From contig NZ_JACBJG010000011.1 in the NCBI RefSeq assembly GCF_015910535.1, forward strand, positions 1 to 64,000: DNA of 64,000 nucleotides. Reading direction: 5' to 3'. The notes beneath the pieces are model-generated. The model did no database searches and was not told the DNA's origin. It saw only the letters and a list, made by a program, of their open reading frames with translations. Numbering within the stretch: the first letter of the stretch is position 1; every line of letters begins with the position of its first letter. This document shows positions 26,576-37,539 of the stretch, piece by piece. Source of the DNA: Saccharomonospora sp. NB11 (GTDB lineage Bacteria; Actinomycetota; Actinomycetes; Mycobacteriales; Pseudonocardiaceae). A program made the position numbers and the translations under genes.

Positions 26576-28231
26576 GTGACTCCCGCCGTTCTCGCTGATC
26601 TCGTTCGTACGTCCGCCGCCCGGATCTTCACCGACCGCGGGCTGGATCACAGCATCCTGCCCGAGAAGGTCACGGTGGAGCGACCCCGCAACCCCGAGCA
26701 CGGCGACTACGCGACGAATCTCGCGCTGCAGGTGGCGAAGAAGGCCGGGTTGAAGCCGCGGGAGTTCGCCCAGGAACTGGCCGATGTGATCTCTGCCTCA
26801 CCCGGGATCGAATCCGCCGAGGTCGCCGGTCCCGGCTTCCTCAACCTCCGGCTCGCGGCCGACGCGCAGGGTGAGATCGTGCGGCAGGTGCTCGAAGCGG
26901 GTGCCGACTACGGCCGCGGCAACACCTACGAAGGTCGCACGATCAATTTGGAGTTCGTGTCCGCGAACCCGACCGGTCCGATCCACCTCGGAGGCACCCG
27001 GTGGGCGGCCGTGGGCGACGCGCTCGGTCGGCTGCTCAGCGCGCAGGGCGCGAAGGTCACGCGTGAGTACTACTTCAACGACGCCGGTGCTCAGATCGAT
27101 CGGTTCGTGCGCTCGTTGATCGCCGCCGCGAAGGGCGAGCCCGCGCCCGAGGACGGCTACGCGGGCACCTACGTGAGCGACATCGCCGCCCAGGTGCTGA
27201 GCCAGGAGCCCGACGCGCTCTCACTGTCCGACGCGGAGCGCCACGAGACCTTCCGGCGCATCGGTGTGGGCCTCATGTTCGAGGAGATCAAGAAGAGCCT
27301 GCACGACTTCGGCACCGACTTCGACGTCTTCTTCCACGAGGACTCCCTGCACAGCTCCGGCGCCGTGGCGTCGGTGGTGGAGGAACTCAAGGCCAACGGC
27401 AGCCTCTACTTCAAGGACAACGCCTGGTGGCTGCGCTCCACGGAGCACGGTGACGACAAGGACCGGGTCGTCATCAAGTCCGACGGGGCTCCGGCCTACA
27501 TCGCCGGTGACCTCGCCTACCTGCGTGACAAGATCAATCGCGGGTTCGACCTGTGCATCTACATGCTCGGCGCGGACCACCACGGCTACATCGCGCGGCT
27601 CAAGGCCGCCGCAGCGGCCATGGGGCACAGCCCCGACACCGTCGAGGTGCTGATCGGTCAGCTGGTCAACCTCGTCAGCGGTGGCAAGCCGGTGCGCATG
27701 AGCAAGCGCGCGGGCACGGTCGTCACGATGGAGGACCTCGTCGAGGCCGTCGGTGTGGACGCGGCCCGATACGAACTGAGCCGGTACTCGGTGGACTCCA
27801 CACTGGACGTCGACCTCGACCTGCTGCGCAAGCGCACCAACGACAACCCGGTGTTCTACGTGCAGTACGCACACGCCAGGTTGGCGTCTCTGCAACGCAA
27901 CGCCGCCGAGCAGAACCTCGAACTTCGGGCCGACGCCGACGTCAGCCTGTTGACCCATCCGAGGGAAGGCGACCTGATCAGGACGATCGGGGAGTTCCCC
28001 GCGATGGTGAAGAAGGCGGCCGAGCTGCGGGAACCGCACCGTGTCGCCCGCTACCTCGAATCGTTGGCGTCGGCCTACCACAAGTTCTACGACGCCGCGC
28101 GTGTCCTGCCCCAGGGCGACGAGGAGCCGACCCCGCTCACGTACGCCCGGCTCGCCCTGTGCGAAGCCACCCGTCAGGTGCTCGCCAACGGGTTGGCGCT
28201 GCTCGGAGTGTCCGCACCGGAGCGGATGTAG
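26576..28231 (+). CDS. argS: Arginyl-tRNA synthetase
   Basis: This 551-residue class I synthetase charges tRNA-Arg. It has an N-terminal additional domain (about 1-110), the HIGH-type motif as [20 protein letters not shown], the KMSKS-type signature [12 protein letters not shown], and a C-terminal DALR anticodon-binding domain ([13 protein letters not shown]...[10 protein letters not shown]...). GTG 26576 lies six nt after TACACT (26564-26569), so the message is leaderless. It opens the argS-lysA-hom-thrC-thrB-rho series conserved in actinobacteria. Confidence 0.97.
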   Translation: MTPAVLADLVRTSAARIFTDRGLDHSILPEKVTVERPRNPEHGDYATNLALQVAKKAGLKPREFAQELADVISASPGIESAEVAGPGFLNLRLAADAQGEIVRQVLEAGADYGRGNTYEGRTINLEFVSANPTGPIHLGGTRWAAVGDALGRLLSAQGAKVTREYYFNDAGAQIDRFVRSLIAAAKGEPAPEDGYAGTYVSDIAAQVLSQEPDALSLSDAERHETFRRIGVGLMFEEIKKSLHDFGTDFDVFFHEDSLHSSGAVASVVEELKANGSLYFKDNAWWLRSTEHGDDKDRVVIKSDGAPAYIAGDLAYLRDKINRGFDLCIYMLGADHHGYIARLKAAAAAMGHSPDTVEVLIGQLVNLVSGGKPVRMSKRAGTVVTMEDLVEAVGVDAARYELSRYSVDSTLDVDLDLLRKRTNDNPVFYVQYAHARLASLQRNAAEQNLELRADADVSLLTHPREGDLIRTIGEFPAMVKKAAELREPHRVARYLESLASAYHKFYDAARVLPQGDEEPTPLTYARLALCEATRQVLANGLALLGVSAPERM

Positions 28232-28286
28232 CAGGGTGTCCGGCGCCTCGGCGGGTTACCGTCGAGGACGTGGCCAACTGCAATAT

Positions 28287-28312
28287 CCCGACGACGCGCG
28301 GCGTCGTGCGGG
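28287..28312 (+). terminator. Hairpin between argS and lysA
   Basis: ACGACGC (28291-28297) pairs with GCGTCGT (28301-28307), extended by CCCG/CGGG. There is no T-run. It may weaken read-through from argS or lie in the lysA leader. A CAATAT -10-like box (28281-28286) directly precedes it. Confidence 0.45.
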
Positions 28313-28336
28313 TTCGCACGTAAAGGAACGTTGCTG

Positions 28337-29776
28337 ATGTGCGCACACCCCGCGGGGCCTCGTCATGCGGAGGTTTACCCGCACGCGGACCAGGCGGGTT
28401 TCCCGCCGTCCACATCGGAGGAACTCGACCGCCTCTACCCGAAGGTCTGGCCACGCAACACCTATCGGGCTCCCGACGGTGTGGTTCGCATCGCGGGCGT
28501 CGACGTCCGGGAACTCGCGAAGACGTACGGCACGCCGCTGTTCGTGATCGACGAGGTGGACTTCAAGGCGCGGTGCGCCGAGTACGCCGAGGCGTTCGAG
28601 GACCCGGCGCTCGTGCACTACGCGGCCAAGGCGTTCCTCTGCACGGAGGTCGCTCGCTGGGTGGCCGAGAAGGGGTTGAGCCTCGACGTGTGCAGCGGCG
28701 GCGAGTTGGCCGTCGCGCTGCGGGCGGGCTTCCCGGTCGAGCGCATCACGTTCCACGGCAACAACAAGTCGATCGACGAGTTGGAGACCGCCGTGGAGGC
28801 GAGGGTGGGCACCGTGGTGCTCGACTCGTACCACGAGATCGCGCGGCTCGCCGAGGTCGCCGAACGCCACGGTGTGGAGCAGGCGGTCATGGTCCGCGTG
28901 ACCGTGGGTGTCGAGGCGCACACGCACGAGTTCATCGCGACCGCCCACGAGGACCAGAAGTTCGGCTTCTCGCTCGCGTCGGGTGACGCCGCCGAGGCCG
29001 TGCGCCGGGTGCTCAACAGCCCGTCGTTGAAGCTGATCGGCCTGCACAGCCACATCGGGTCGCAGATCTTCGACACCGACGGCTTCGAGGTCGCCGCACG
29101 ACGCGTGATCGGACTGATCGCCGACCTGCGCAAGGAGCACGGGGCCGAGATCCTCGACCAGCTCTCGGTCGTGGACCTGGGCGGTGGCTTCGGCATCTCC
29201 TACACCGACCGTGACAACCCGCCACCACCCGCGCAGATGATCACGCAGATCCGGGAGATCGTGCGGAAGGAGTGCACGTTCGCCGACCTTCCCGTCCCGC
29301 GGATCGCAGGTGAGCCGGGCCGCGCGATCGCGGGTCCCGGCACGGTGACCCTCTACGAGGTGGGCACCATCAAGGACGTGACGCTCGGCGAGGACGTCTC
29401 GCGCCGGTACGTGAGCGTGGACGGTGGCATGAGCGACAACATCCGCACCGCGCTGTACGACGCCGCGTACGACTGCCGGTTGGTGTCGCGGTCGAGCAGC
29501 GACGGCCAGCCGGGTGAGGGTGGTGCCGTGTTGTCCCGGGTCGTGGGAAAGCACTGTGAGTCCGGCGACATCGTGGTCCGTGACTGTTGGTTGCCGGACA
29601 CCCTGGCTCCGGGCGACCTGCTCGCCGTGGCCGCCACGGGGGCGTACTGCTACTCGATGGCGAGCAACTACAACAAGCAGCCGCGGCCCGCGGTGGTGGC
29701 GGTGCGCAACGGCAATCATCGACTGCTGTTGAGGCGGGAGACGAACGAGGACCTGTTCCGGCTGGAGGTGTCGTGA
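28337..29776 (+). CDS. lysA: Diaminopimelate decarboxylase
   Basis: This 479-residue PLP enzyme performs the last step of lysine synthesis, meso-diaminopimelate to L-lysine. The PLP lysine is in [11 protein letters not shown]. The glycine loop [22 protein letters not shown] and the cross-subunit Cys in [14 protein letters not shown] are present. It is somewhat longer at the N-terminus than the E. coli enzyme, as usual in actinobacteria. ATG 28337 with AAAGGA nine nt upstream is preferred over TTG 28331. Its end leads directly into the 72-bp repeat array. Confidence 0.96.
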   Translation: MCAHPAGPRHAEVYPHADQAGFPPSTSEELDRLYPKVWPRNTYRAPDGVVRIAGVDVRELAKTYGTPLFVIDEVDFKARCAEYAEAFEDPALVHYAAKAFLCTEVARWVAEKGLSLDVCSGGELAVALRAGFPVERITFHGNNKSIDELETAVEARVGTVVLDSYHEIARLAEVAERHGVEQAVMVRVTVGVEAHTHEFIATAHEDQKFGFSLASGDAAEAVRRVLNSPSLKLIGLHSHIGSQIFDTDGFEVAARRVIGLIADLRKEHGAEILDQLSVVDLGGGFGISYTDRDNPPPPAQMITQIREIVRKECTFADLPVPRIAGEPGRAIAGPGTVTLYEVGTIKDVTLGEDVSRRYVSVDGGMSDNIRTALYDAAYDCRLVSRSSSDGQPGEGGAVLSRVVGKHCESGDIVVRDCWLPDTLAPGDLLAVAATGAYCYSMASNYNKQPRPAVVAVRNGNHRLLLRRETNEDLFRLEVS

Positions 29777-29981
29777 CGTGAGGATGGACGTGGCACGGCA
29801 TGACGCCGACCGGGTGCGGGTGTCCCGCAGGGCGCTGAGGTGTCGTGACGTGAGGATGGACGTGGCACGGCATGACGCCGACCGGGTGCGGGTGTCCCGC
29901 AGGGCGCTGAGGTGTCGTGACGTGAGGATGGACGTGGCACGGCATGACGCCGACCGGGTGTCCCGCGAAGCACTGGAGGTG
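29765..29981 (+). repeat. 72-bp tandem repeat, three copies
   Basis: A 72-bp unit starting GAGGTGTCGTGACGTGAGG recurs at 29765, 29837 and 29909. The first two copies are essentially identical. The third differs near its end (a 6-bp loss and a 1-bp gain) and leads into the hom ribosome-binding site. Each unit starts with the same GAGGTGTCGT bases that precede hom, suggesting expansion between short direct repeats at the lysA end and the hom start. At 24 codons the unit keeps one reading frame open. Confidence 0.95.
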
Positions 29982-29990
29982 TCGTCGTGA
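29778..29990 (+). CDS. Repeat-encoded 70-residue basic protein (candidate)
   Basis: The 72-bp repeats keep a 70-codon frame open. It starts at GTG 29778, two bases after the lysA stop, with GGAGG nine nt upstream, and ends in a TGA that overlaps the GTG of hom (GTGA). The product repeats the block RMDVARHDADRVRVSRRALR, rich in Arg, Asp and Val, with one Cys in each of the first two units. Placement between coupled genes with proper translation signals suggests it is at least translated, perhaps only to keep ribosomes moving from lysA to hom. I know no matching family, and it may be a non-functional expansion. Confidence 0.4.
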   Translation: MRMDVARHDADRVRVSRRALRCRDVRMDVARHDADRVRVSRRALRCRDVRMDVARHDADRVSREALEVSS

Positions 29991-31294
29991 GCGAACGTCG
30001 TGAGACTCCTGTCCGGGTCGCGCTGCTCGGTTGCGGCACGGTCGGTGGCGAGGTGGTCCGCCGGTTGCTGGACGACTCCGAGGAGCTGGCCGCGCGGATC
30101 GGGGCGCCTGTCGAGTTGGCGGGTGTCGCCGTACGCAGGCCGGACAAGCATCCCGAGCTCCCGCAGCATCTGGTGACGGCCGACGCGAAGCAGCTCGTCG
30201 AGTCTGATGTGGACATCGTGATCGAGTTGATCGGCGGTATCGAGCCCGTGCGTGGCTGGTTGTTGACCGCGCTGCGCAAGGGAAAGTCGGTGGTCACCGG
30301 GAACAAGGCCCTGCTGGCCGAGCACGGCGCGGAACTCGCGAGTGCGGCGAGCGAGGCGGGTGTCGACCTCTACTACGAGGCGTCCGTCGCGGGCGCGATC
30401 CCGTTGCTGCGTCCGTTGCGGGAGTCGTTGGCGGGTGACCGGATCACTCGCGTGATGGGGATCGTCAACGGCACCACGAACTTCATTCTGTCCGCTATGG
30501 ACTCCACGGGTGCCGGGTACGCGGAGACGCTGGACGAGGCCACCCGGCTCGGGTACGCGGAGGCCGACCCGAGTGCCGACGTCGACGGCTACGACGCCGC
30601 GTCGAAGGCGGCGATCCTCGCGTCGCTCGCGTTCCACACGCGAGTCACGGCGTCCGACGTGTACCGCGAGGGGATCAGGGGCATCAGCGCCGCGGACATC
30701 GGCGCGGCGAAGCGGCTGAATCGGACGGTCAAGCTGCTCGCGATCTGTGAACGGGTGACGGACGAAGACGGCACGGAGTCGGTGTCGGCGCGCGTCCACC
30801 CGGTGATGATTCCGCGAACCCACCAGCTCGCGGGCGTGGGCGGTGCCTTCAACGCGGTGTATGTCGAGGCGGAGGCCGCGGGAGAGCTGATGTTCTACGG
30901 CCAGGGCGCCGGTGGTGCTCCCACCGCGAGTGCCGTGTTGGGCGACTTCGTCGCCGCGGCGCGCAACCGGGTCGCGGGAGGCCGGGGGCCGAGGGAGTCG
31001 GCGCACGCCGCGCTCCCGGTGCGGCCGATGGGGCAGACGCCGACCCGCTACCACGTCAGCCTCGACGTGGCCGACAAGCCGGGTGTGCTGGCGCAGATCG
31101 CGCAGATTTTCGCCGAGCACGGCGTGAGCATCGCGGCCGTGAGGCAGCGGGACAAGCACTCCACCGCGAGCCTCGTGGTGGTGACGCACCTGGCGCCCGA
31201 CGCGGCGCTGGAGGCCACCGTGAACGAGATCAGCAAGCTCGACGTGGTGCGCAACGTGGTCAGTGTGATGCGGGTGGAAGGCGAGGACTCGTGA
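29987..31294 (+). CDS. hom: Homoserine dehydrogenase
   Basis: This 435-residue NAD(P) enzyme reduces aspartate semialdehyde to homoserine for threonine and methionine. The nucleotide-binding motif is [16 protein letters not shown]. The catalytic domain includes [14 protein letters not shown] and [19 protein letters not shown], and the C-terminal ACT domain (about 355-430) suggests feedback by threonine. GTG 29987 overlaps the stop of the repeat-encoded frame, and the stop overlaps the thrC start, so translation is coupled throughout. Confidence 0.96.
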   Translation: MSERRETPVRVALLGCGTVGGEVVRRLLDDSEELAARIGAPVELAGVAVRRPDKHPELPQHLVTADAKQLVESDVDIVIELIGGIEPVRGWLLTALRKGKSVVTGNKALLAEHGAELASAASEAGVDLYYEASVAGAIPLLRPLRESLAGDRITRVMGIVNGTTNFILSAMDSTGAGYAETLDEATRLGYAEADPSADVDGYDAASKAAILASLAFHTRVTASDVYREGIRGISAADIGAAKRLNRTVKLLAICERVTDEDGTESVSARVHPVMIPRTHQLAGVGGAFNAVYVEAEAAGELMFYGQGAGGAPTASAVLGDFVAAARNRVAGGRGPRESAHAALPVRPMGQTPTRYHVSLDVADKPGVLAQIAQIFAEHGVSIAAVRQRDKHSTASLVVVTHLAPDAALEATVNEISKLDVVRNVVSVMRVEGEDS

Positions 31295-32382
31295 ACGCGC
31301 AGGAATCTTCAGCAGCGGGACACGGAGTGCGACCGGGCTGGCCGGGGATCATCAAGGCGTACGCGTCGCGCATCCCGGTGCCCGAGGGCGCCGAAATCGT
31401 CACGTTGGGCGAGGGCAACACCCCGCTGTTGTTGGCCCCGCACCTGTCCGAGCTGACCGGCAGCACCGTGTATCTGAAGGTCGAGGGGGCCAACCCGACC
31501 GGTTCCTTCAAGGACCGGGGCATGACGGTGGCCATCACCCACGCCAAGGCCAGCGGGCTCAAGGCCGTGATCTGCGCGTCCACCGGCAACACCTCGGCGT
31601 CGGCGTCCGCCTACGCCGCGCGGGCCGGGCTCTCCACGGCGGTGCTGGTGCCGCAGGGCAAGATCGCGATGGGCAAGATGGCCCAGGCCGTGCTGCACGG
31701 GGCGCGCATCCTGCAGATCGACGGCAACTTCGACGACTGCCTCGAACTCGCTCGCAAGACGGCCGCCGACTACCCGGTCACGCTCGTGAACTCGGTCAAC
31801 CCGGTGCGGCTCGTGGGCCAGAAGACCGCGGCGTGGGAGATCTGCGACGCGCTCGGCCAGGCTCCGGACATCCACTGCCTCCCGGTCGGCAACGCGGGCA
31901 ACATCACCGCCTACTGGGCCGGGTACACCGAGTACGCCGCCGACGGCGTCGTGAGCGACGTCCCGCGCATGTTCGGTTTCCAGGCCGCGGGTGCCGCGCC
32001 GCTGGTGAAGGGCGAGCCGGTCAAGGACCCGGAGACGGTGGCCACGGCGATCCGGGTGGGCAGCCCGGCGTCGTGGGAGTCGGCGGTCAAGGCCAAGACC
32101 GCCAGCGGCGGACTCTTCGACGCGGTGACCGACGAGCGGATTCTCGACGCCTACCGCCTGCTCGCGAGCCGTGAGGGCGTGTTCGTGGAGCCCGCCTCGG
32201 CGACCAGCGTCGCCGGTCTGCTGCAAACGGCCGCGGACGGACGGCTGCCGAAGGGCTCGACCGTGGTGTGCACGGTGACCGGTCACGGCCTCAAGGACCC
32301 CGCGACGGCCCTGGAGGGCAACGTGGAGGTCGAACCGCTGGCCGTCGATCCTCGCGCCGTGGCCTCGGCGCTGCACCTGTAG
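31291..32382 (+). CDS. thrC: Threonine synthase
   Basis: This 363-residue PLP enzyme of fold type II converts O-phosphohomoserine to threonine. The PLP lysine is Lys74 in [11 protein letters not shown]. The phosphate loop [13 protein letters not shown] and the C-terminal [13 protein letters not shown] are typical. GTG 31291 overlaps the hom stop (GTGA). Confidence 0.96.
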   Translation: MNAQESSAAGHGVRPGWPGIIKAYASRIPVPEGAEIVTLGEGNTPLLLAPHLSELTGSTVYLKVEGANPTGSFKDRGMTVAITHAKASGLKAVICASTGNTSASASAYAARAGLSTAVLVPQGKIAMGKMAQAVLHGARILQIDGNFDDCLELARKTAADYPVTLVNSVNPVRLVGQKTAAWEICDALGQAPDIHCLPVGNAGNITAYWAGYTEYAADGVVSDVPRMFGFQAAGAAPLVKGEPVKDPETVATAIRVGSPASWESAVKAKTASGGLFDAVTDERILDAYRLLASREGVFVEPASATSVAGLLQTAADGRLPKGSTVVCTVTGHGLKDPATALEGNVEVEPLAVDPRAVASALHL

Positions 32383-32396
32383 GCCCGGGTGTGGCA

Positions 32397-33296
32397 ATGA
32401 AGTTCACGGTCACCGTCCCGGCGTCGACGGCGAACCTCGGACCGGGATTCGACACCTTCGGCATGGCGTTGGCGTTGCACGACGTCGTGGAGGTCGAGGT
32501 CACGCGCTCCGGGCTCGCCGTCGAGGTGGTCGACGCCGGTGCGGGCGACATGTCGGGCGTGCCGACGGACGAGTCGCATCTCGTGGTGCGCGCGCTGCGG
32601 CGAGCCTGCGAACACCTGGGAGTGTCGGTGCCCGGGATCGGGCTGCGGTGTCGCAACGCGATTCCGCACGCCCGCGGTCTCGGCTCGTCCGCCGCGGCCG
32701 TCGTCGCGGGCATCGCGGCGGGATACACGTTGGCAGGCAAGGACTTCGGCGACTTCAGCGACGTCGGCGACGACGCGCTGCAGCTCGCCGCCGAGTTCGA
32801 GGGGCACGCCGACAACGCGGCGGCGAGCCTGTTCGGCGGGTTCGTGGTCGCGTGGCAGGCGGGACGGGTGTTCCACGCGCAACGGCTGCAGCCGCACGCG
32901 GCGATCAGGCCGGTGGTGGCGATTCCTTCGGAGCTGTCGTCGACGGGTGAGACCCGGGCGTTGCTGCCCGACACCGTGCCGCACGGCGACGCGGCGTTCT
33001 CGGCGAGCCGGTGCGCGCTCGCCGTCCACGCCGTCACGACTCGGCCCGAGCTGTTGTTCGCGGCGACGGAGGACCGGTTGCACCAGGACTACCGGGAGCC
33101 GGCGTATCCGGCGTCGGTGCGACTGGTGCGCGCCCTGCGGGCGCAGGGTGTCGCCGCGGTGATCTCGGGGGCCGGACCCACCGTGCTCGCCCTGACCACC
33201 ACGGGAATACTCCCGCGGGACGTGGACGTTACGGGTTTCGAAATCGTCGAGTTACCCGTCGATCTGGCCGGTGTCCGGGTGGACACGGCTTCGTGA
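32397..33296 (+). CDS. thrB: Homoserine kinase
   Basis: This 299-residue GHMP kinase phosphorylates homoserine with ATP. It has [21 protein letters not shown] at the N-terminus, the ATP loop [16 protein letters not shown] (about 95-110) and the C-terminal [13 protein letters not shown] 32397 is used here. The in-frame GTG 32391, two codons earlier, is equally possible because no clear ribosome-binding site separates them. It lies 14 bp after thrC in the same operon. Confidence 0.95.
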   Translation: MKFTVTVPASTANLGPGFDTFGMALALHDVVEVEVTRSGLAVEVVDAGAGDMSGVPTDESHLVVRALRRACEHLGVSVPGIGLRCRNAIPHARGLGSSAAAVVAGIAAGYTLAGKDFGDFSDVGDDALQLAAEFEGHADNAAASLFGGFVVAWQAGRVFHAQRLQPHAAIRPVVAIPSELSSTGETRALLPDTVPHGDAAFSASRCALAVHAVTTRPELLFAATEDRLHQDYREPAYPASVRLVRALRAQGVAAVISGAGPTVLALTTTGILPRDVDVTGFEIVELPVDLAGVRVDTAS

Positions 33297-33663
33297 GAGA
33301 TCCGGACTCCCACACGGGGTTCGCTTTCCGTTGATCGAAAAACGGTGGCGCCATGTGGGGGGGTGGTTGTTGCACGGCGTGCTTCGGCGGTCTACCCTCG
33401 GAGGCGTTCGGTCACCGTGCGGTTTCCGCACCCGGTGCTGGTCCCGGGACACTTCTCCGGATCGGATCTTCTCCGTTGGTTCTCGACGGATTTCGGGTAA
33501 ACACGGTGGTCGATTGATCATCTGACGGCGGTTCTCGCTGTGTCTCGTGTCTTCGGCGACGAACCGGCCGCGCAGGGATCCCAGTATGCCGTCTCGCAAT
33601 TCGGACGCGGGCGGTGGTCCGCTGGTCCACGCATGGAGCGTCGACCGGTCAGGAAGGACATGT
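33297..33663 (+). promoter_or_regulatory. rho promoter and long leader
   Basis: This 367-bp gene-free stretch carries TTGCAC (33370-33375) and TACCCT (33393-33398) spaced by 17 bp. This places the transcription start near 33405 and gives a leader of about 260 nt before rho. The leader is less GC-rich than its surroundings and ends in an AGGAAGGA ribosome-binding site. Long leaders that let Rho stop its own transcription are known in other bacteria; autogenous control here is inference. Confidence 0.5.
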
Positions 33664-35727
33664 GTGAGCAACACCGATCTGTTGAGCGGCGACGAAACCC
33701 CGGCAGCACCGTCTGCATCGTCCGACTCGGGGGAACGGGCACCGCAGGCCAACAGCGCTGAAGCGGCCCCCAAGCGGCGTCCCGGTGGTCTGTCGGGAAT
33801 GGTGATCGCCGAGCTGCGCGCGCTCGCCACCGAGCTGGGCATCGGCGACACCACGGGAATGCGCAAGGGCGATCTGATCGCTGCCATCCGCGAACGCCAG
33901 GGCAAGACGAAGCGGACGAGGTCGACGGCCAAGGACAACGCCGAGGCCACGACCCCGGCTCTCGACGGCGCGGCCGACGAGGCCAAGGCGAAGCGCGCGA
34001 CCAAGGGGGCGCGGAAGTCGAACGGCTCCGCGCAGACCGCTGCGGACGACAACGGCCGCAGCAGCAGTGCCGAGGGGGCTCCGAACACCACGAACACGAC
34101 CAACACCGCGAGCGGCGAGAACGCCGGTGCCGCGGAGCGCAAGGACGCGTCGGACTCGCGGGAAGCCAAGGAAGCCAGGGACTCCAAGGACGTCAAGGAC
34201 TCCGCCAAGGACGCCAAGGACTCCCGTGAGGGCAAGCAGGGCGCCGACGGCCAGGACGACGGCGGGAACCGCCCGAACCGGCGCCGACGTGGTTCCGGCC
34301 GTGGTGGCTCGCAGGGCGAGGGCGGTCAGTCGTCCCGCTCCGACGACGAGTCCGGTCAGCGCGACGGCGGCGACAAGGACGGCCGGTCCGAGGGCAAGCA
34401 GGACGGCAAGTCCGGCAACCAGCAGCGCGGTGGCCAGGGCGGCAATGCCGGTGGCCAGAACAACAAGCAGAACAACGGCAACTCCGACGATGACGACGAA
34501 CGCGGTGGTCGCCGCAGCAGGCGGTTCCGTGACCGTCGCCGTCGGGGTCGTGGCGAGGGCGGCGGCGAGACCGAGATCAGGGAGGACGACGTCCTCCTGC
34601 CGGTCGCCGGCATCCTGGACGTGCTGGAGAACTACGCGTTCGTCCGGACGTCCGGTTACCTGCCCGGGCCGAACGACGTCTACGTGTCGCTGTCGCTGGT
34701 CCGCAAGTACGGCCTGCGTCGCGGCGACGCCATCACGGGTGTCGTCAAGCAGCCGCGCGAGGGCGAGCAGCAGCGGCAGAAGTTCAACCCGCTGGTGCGC
34801 GTGGACTCGATCAACGGGCTCGACCCCGAGGTCGCCAAGAAGCGTCCCGAGTTCCACAAGCTGACGCCGCTGTACCCCAACGAGCGGCTGCGCCTGGAGA
34901 CCACGCCGAACAAGCTGACCACGCGGGTCATCGACCTCGTGATGCCGGTCGGCAAGGGACAGCGTGCGCTGATCGTGTCGCCGCCCAAGGCGGGCAAGAC
35001 GACGATCATGCAGGACATCGCCAACGCGATCACCACGAACAACCCCGAGTGCCACCTCATGGTGGTGCTGGTGGACGAGCGGCCGGAAGAGGTCACCGAC
35101 ATGCAGCGGTCGGTGAAGGGCGAGGTCATCGCCTCCACCTTCGACCGCCCGCCGTCGGACCACACCTCGGTGGCCGAGCTGTCCATCGAGCGGGCCAAGC
35201 GGCTCGTCGAGATGGGGCACGACGTCGTGGTGCTGCTCGACTCGATCACGCGGCTCGGCCGGGCCTACAACCTGGCGGCCCCGGCGTCCGGGCGCATCCT
35301 CTCCGGTGGTGTGGACTCCACCGCGCTGTTCCCGCCCAAGCGGTTCCTCGGCGCGGCCCGCAACATCGAGGGCGGCGGTTCGCTCACGATCTTCGCCACG
35401 GCGATGGTGGAGACGGGCTCCACGGGTGACACGGTCATCTTCGAGGAGTTCAAGGGCACCGGTAACGCCGAGCTGAAGCTCGACCGCAAGATCGCCGAGC
35501 GTCGGGTGTTCCCGGCCGTGGACGTCAACCCGTCGGGCACCCGGAAGGAAGAGCTGCTGCTCTCGCCCGACGAGCTGGCGGTGACGCACAAGCTGCACCG
35601 GGTGCTGCACGCGCTCGACTCACAGCAGGCGATCGACCTGTTGCTCGACCGGTTGCGCAAGACGAAGACGAACATCGAGTTCCTGATGCAGGTCTCCAAG
35701 ACCGCACCAGGCGCGGACGACGACTGA
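33664..35727 (+). CDS. rho: Transcription termination factor Rho
   Basis: This 687-residue ATP-driven RNA helicase terminates transcription. The N-terminal Rho_N helices (about 38-80) are followed by a large, highly charged Arg/Gly/Asp/Asn-rich insertion (about 85-290) typical of actinobacterial Rho. Next come the cold-shock-type RNA-binding domain ([20 protein letters not shown]) and the ATPase with Walker [12 protein letters not shown] and Walker [14 protein letters not shown]. The insertion contains repeated Lys-Asp-Ser units. GTG 33664 follows AGGAAGGA closely. Confidence 0.96.
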   Translation: MSNTDLLSGDETPAAPSASSDSGERAPQANSAEAAPKRRPGGLSGMVIAELRALATELGIGDTTGMRKGDLIAAIRERQGKTKRTRSTAKDNAEATTPALDGAADEAKAKRATKGARKSNGSAQTAADDNGRSSSAEGAPNTTNTTNTASGENAGAAERKDASDSREAKEARDSKDVKDSAKDAKDSREGKQGADGQDDGGNRPNRRRRGSGRGGSQGEGGQSSRSDDESGQRDGGDKDGRSEGKQDGKSGNQQRGGQGGNAGGQNNKQNNGNSDDDDERGGRRSRRFRDRRRRGRGEGGGETEIREDDVLLPVAGILDVLENYAFVRTSGYLPGPNDVYVSLSLVRKYGLRRGDAITGVVKQPREGEQQRQKFNPLVRVDSINGLDPEVAKKRPEFHKLTPLYPNERLRLETTPNKLTTRVIDLVMPVGKGQRALIVSPPKAGKTTIMQDIANAITTNNPECHLMVVLVDERPEEVTDMQRSVKGEVIASTFDRPPSDHTSVAELSIERAKRLVEMGHDVVVLLDSITRLGRAYNLAAPASGRILSGGVDSTALFPPKRFLGAARNIEGGGSLTIFATAMVETGSTGDTVIFEEFKGTGNAELKLDRKIAERRVFPAVDVNPSGTRKEELLLSPDELAVTHKLHRVLHALDSQQAIDLLLDRLRKTKTNIEFLMQVSKTAPGADDD

Positions 35728-35749
35728 GCGTCGTCGACGCCGACGTGAC

Positions 35750-35794
35750 ACGGGGTCCGTCCGGCCGTCCGAAGGGACGGTGGGTCGGGCCCCG
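35750..35794 (+). terminator. Terminator after rho
   Basis: A hairpin with outer arms ACGGGG/CCCCGT and an inner CGTCC-GAAG-GGACG stem-loop starts 23 nt after the rho stop. Confidence 0.6.
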
Positions 35795-35800
35795 TCGTCG

Positions 35801-35995
35801 TCAGTGGGTGGACGCGGTGAGCCGGGACAGGTAGGCGTCTCGGTCGCCATGAGCTCCGGCCATCCGCAACGGCGGGATGCCGGTCGGCGACACCCGGAAG
35901 TCGTGGACGGTCATGAAGACGATCGTCGGCGTGACCGGATGCGCCGTCGCGCTCGCGCTGAGTACGGTCGTCGGATAGGGAATAGGCGCCCGCAA
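35801..35995 (-). pseudogene. Possible gene remnant or short protein, unrecognised
   Basis: A 64-codon frame on the minus strand starts only with TTG. Its second half, from [19 protein letters not shown] to the stop, shows the strong third-position GC bias of real genes here, while the first 20 codons do not. It may be the C-terminal end of a lost gene. It lies in the 382-bp gap between rho and rpmE. No family is recognised, and it could be chance. Confidence 0.25.
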
Positions 35996-36061
35996 GGGTG
36001 CGTTGAAGGGCTCGTCTGTCCCTCTGGCAGACTTGTTCCGCTGACGTCCGGCTCCGGTTCA

Positions 36062-36081
36062 CCCCACGCGGTGGCGTGGGG
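36062..36081 (+). promoter_or_regulatory. Hairpin in the rpmE leader
   Basis: CCCCACGC (36062-36069) and GCGTGGGG (36074-36081) form a perfect 8-bp stem with a GGTG loop, about 28 nt before the rpmE start codon. L31 leader RNAs that mediate autoregulation have been described in actinobacteria; I cannot confirm that this matches their consensus. Confidence 0.45.
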
Positions 36082-36109
36082 ATCCGGCGGCCATCTGAGA
36101 GAGGACACC

Positions 36110-36322
36110 ATGAAGAGCGGTATTCACCCTGACTACCACGTCACCACGGTGACCTGCGGTTGCGGCAACTCGTTCACCACCCGCAGCACCGCCGCGTCCG
36201 ACTCGATCCACGTCGAGGTCTGCTCGAACTGCCACCCGTTCTACACGGGCAAGCAGAAGATCCTCGACACCGGTGGTCGGGTGGCGCGCTTCGAGGCTCG
36301 CTACGGCAAGCGCAAGAAGTAG
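36110..36322 (+). CDS. rpmE: 50S ribosomal protein bL31, zinc-binding form
   Basis: This 70-residue ribosomal protein links the subunits. The zinc-type cysteines are present (TCGCGNSF and [13 protein letters not shown]), so this is the Zn-containing paralogue. ATG 36110 follows AGAGAGGACACC. A stable hairpin sits in the leader. It lies between rho and prfA as in mycobacteria. Confidence 0.97.
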   Translation: MKSGIHPDYHVTTVTCGCGNSFTTRSTAASDSIHVEVCSNCHPFYTGKQKILDTGGRVARFEARYGKRKK

Positions 36323-36428
36323 CTTCGTGGACGGCGCTCGCTCCCTGCTCGATCGCAGGAGCGGGCGCCGTTTCGCGTTCTCGGTGCAGCCGTGTCGGTG
36401 AGGTAGGCGTTCGAGGAAGGTAAGGGCC

Positions 36429-37505
36429 GTGGAGTCGGAAGCACTGCGAGGGTTGCTCGACGAGTACGCCGAGCTCGAGGAGCAGTTGGCGGACCCGGCC
36501 GTGCACGCCGATCAGGCCCGCGCCCGCAAGCTGGGGCGTCGTTACGCCGAGCTGGCGCCGGTCGTGAAGACGGTCAACGAGCTGGAGTCCACTCGATCCG
36601 ACCTCGCGGCGGCGCGGGAACTGGCGTCCGAGGACGAGTCGTTCGCCGAGGAGGCCGACCGGCTGGCCGAGCGCATCCCCGAGCTGGAGGCTCGACTGAC
36701 CGAGTTGCTGCTTCCCCGCGACCCGTACGACGGCTCCGACGTCGTGATGGAGATCAAGTCGGGGGAGGGCGGCGAGGAATCCGCCCTGTTCGCCGGTGAT
36801 CTGCTGCGCATGTACCTGCGGTTCGCCGAGCGGCAGGGCTGGACGACGGAGATCCTCGACGCCACGCCCTCCGACCTCGGCGGCTACAAGGACGTCACGG
36901 TGGCCGTCAAGAGCAAGGGGACCGACCCCGACGGAGTGTGGTCACGGCTCAAGTTCGAGGGTGGCGTGCACCGGGTGCAGCGCGTGCCCGCGACCGAGTC
37001 GCAAGGCCGCATCCACACCTCGGCCGCCGGTGTGCTGATCTATCCGGAGCCGGAGGAGATCGAGGTCGAGATCGACCCGAACGACCTGCGTATCGACGTC
37101 TTCCGGTCGTCGGGGCCCGGTGGGCAGAGCGTGAACACCACCGACTCGGCGGTGCGGGTCACCCACCTGCCCACCGGCATCGTGGTGTCGTGCCAGAACG
37201 AGAAGTCGCAGATCCAGAACCGGGCTCGCGCCATCCAGGTGTTGCAGGCGCGGTTGCAGGCGCTCGCCGAGGAGGAGGCGGCGGCCAAGGCCGCCGACGC
37301 TCGACGCTCGCAGGTGCGGACGGTCGACCGGTCGGAGCGCGTGCGTACCTACAACTTCCCGGAGAACCGGATCTCCGACCACCGCGTCAACTACAAGGCC
37401 TACAACCTCGATCAGGTGCTGGACGGGGAACTGACGGGCGTGCTGGACGCGCTCCGCGCCGCCGACCGGGAGGAACGCATGGCCCGGGCGCAGTCGAAGG
37501 GCTGA
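36429..37505 (+). CDS. prfA: Peptide chain release factor 1
   Basis: This 358-residue factor recognises UAA/UAG and hydrolyses peptidyl-tRNA. The GGQ loop is [17 protein letters not shown]. The PxT-type recognition region lies in [19 protein letters not shown] 36429 follows GGAAGGTAAGG. PrmC, which methylates the GGQ glutamine, is encoded 1.2 kb downstream, with two unrelated genes inserted between. Confidence 0.97.
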   Translation: MESEALRGLLDEYAELEEQLADPAVHADQARARKLGRRYAELAPVVKTVNELESTRSDLAAARELASEDESFAEEADRLAERIPELEARLTELLLPRDPYDGSDVVMEIKSGEGGEESALFAGDLLRMYLRFAERQGWTTEILDATPSDLGGYKDVTVAVKSKGTDPDGVWSRLKFEGGVHRVQRVPATESQGRIHTSAAGVLIYPEPEEIEVEIDPNDLRIDVFRSSGPGGQSVNTTDSAVRVTHLPTGIVVSCQNEKSQIQNRARAIQVLQARLQALAEEEAAAKAADARRSQVRTVDRSERVRTYNFPENRISDHRVNYKAYNLDQVLDGELTGVLDALRAADREERMARAQSKG

Positions 37506-37539
37506 ACGGGCGCCGTCCTCGGCCAAGAAACTCGCGCCA

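Noticed and set aside
29765-29981. CRISPR array
   Set aside because: The repeats are contiguous 72-bp units without unique spacers.
28256-31189. Minus-strand frame of 977 codons across lysA and hom
   Set aside because: It is the antisense shadow of two certain genes; its apparent repeats only mirror the 72-bp array.
35913-35978. Twenty-one-codon + strand frame resembling a signal peptide ([21 protein letters not shown])
   Set aside because: No ribosome-binding site and no following domain; it ends at once and overlaps a better-biased minus-strand frame.
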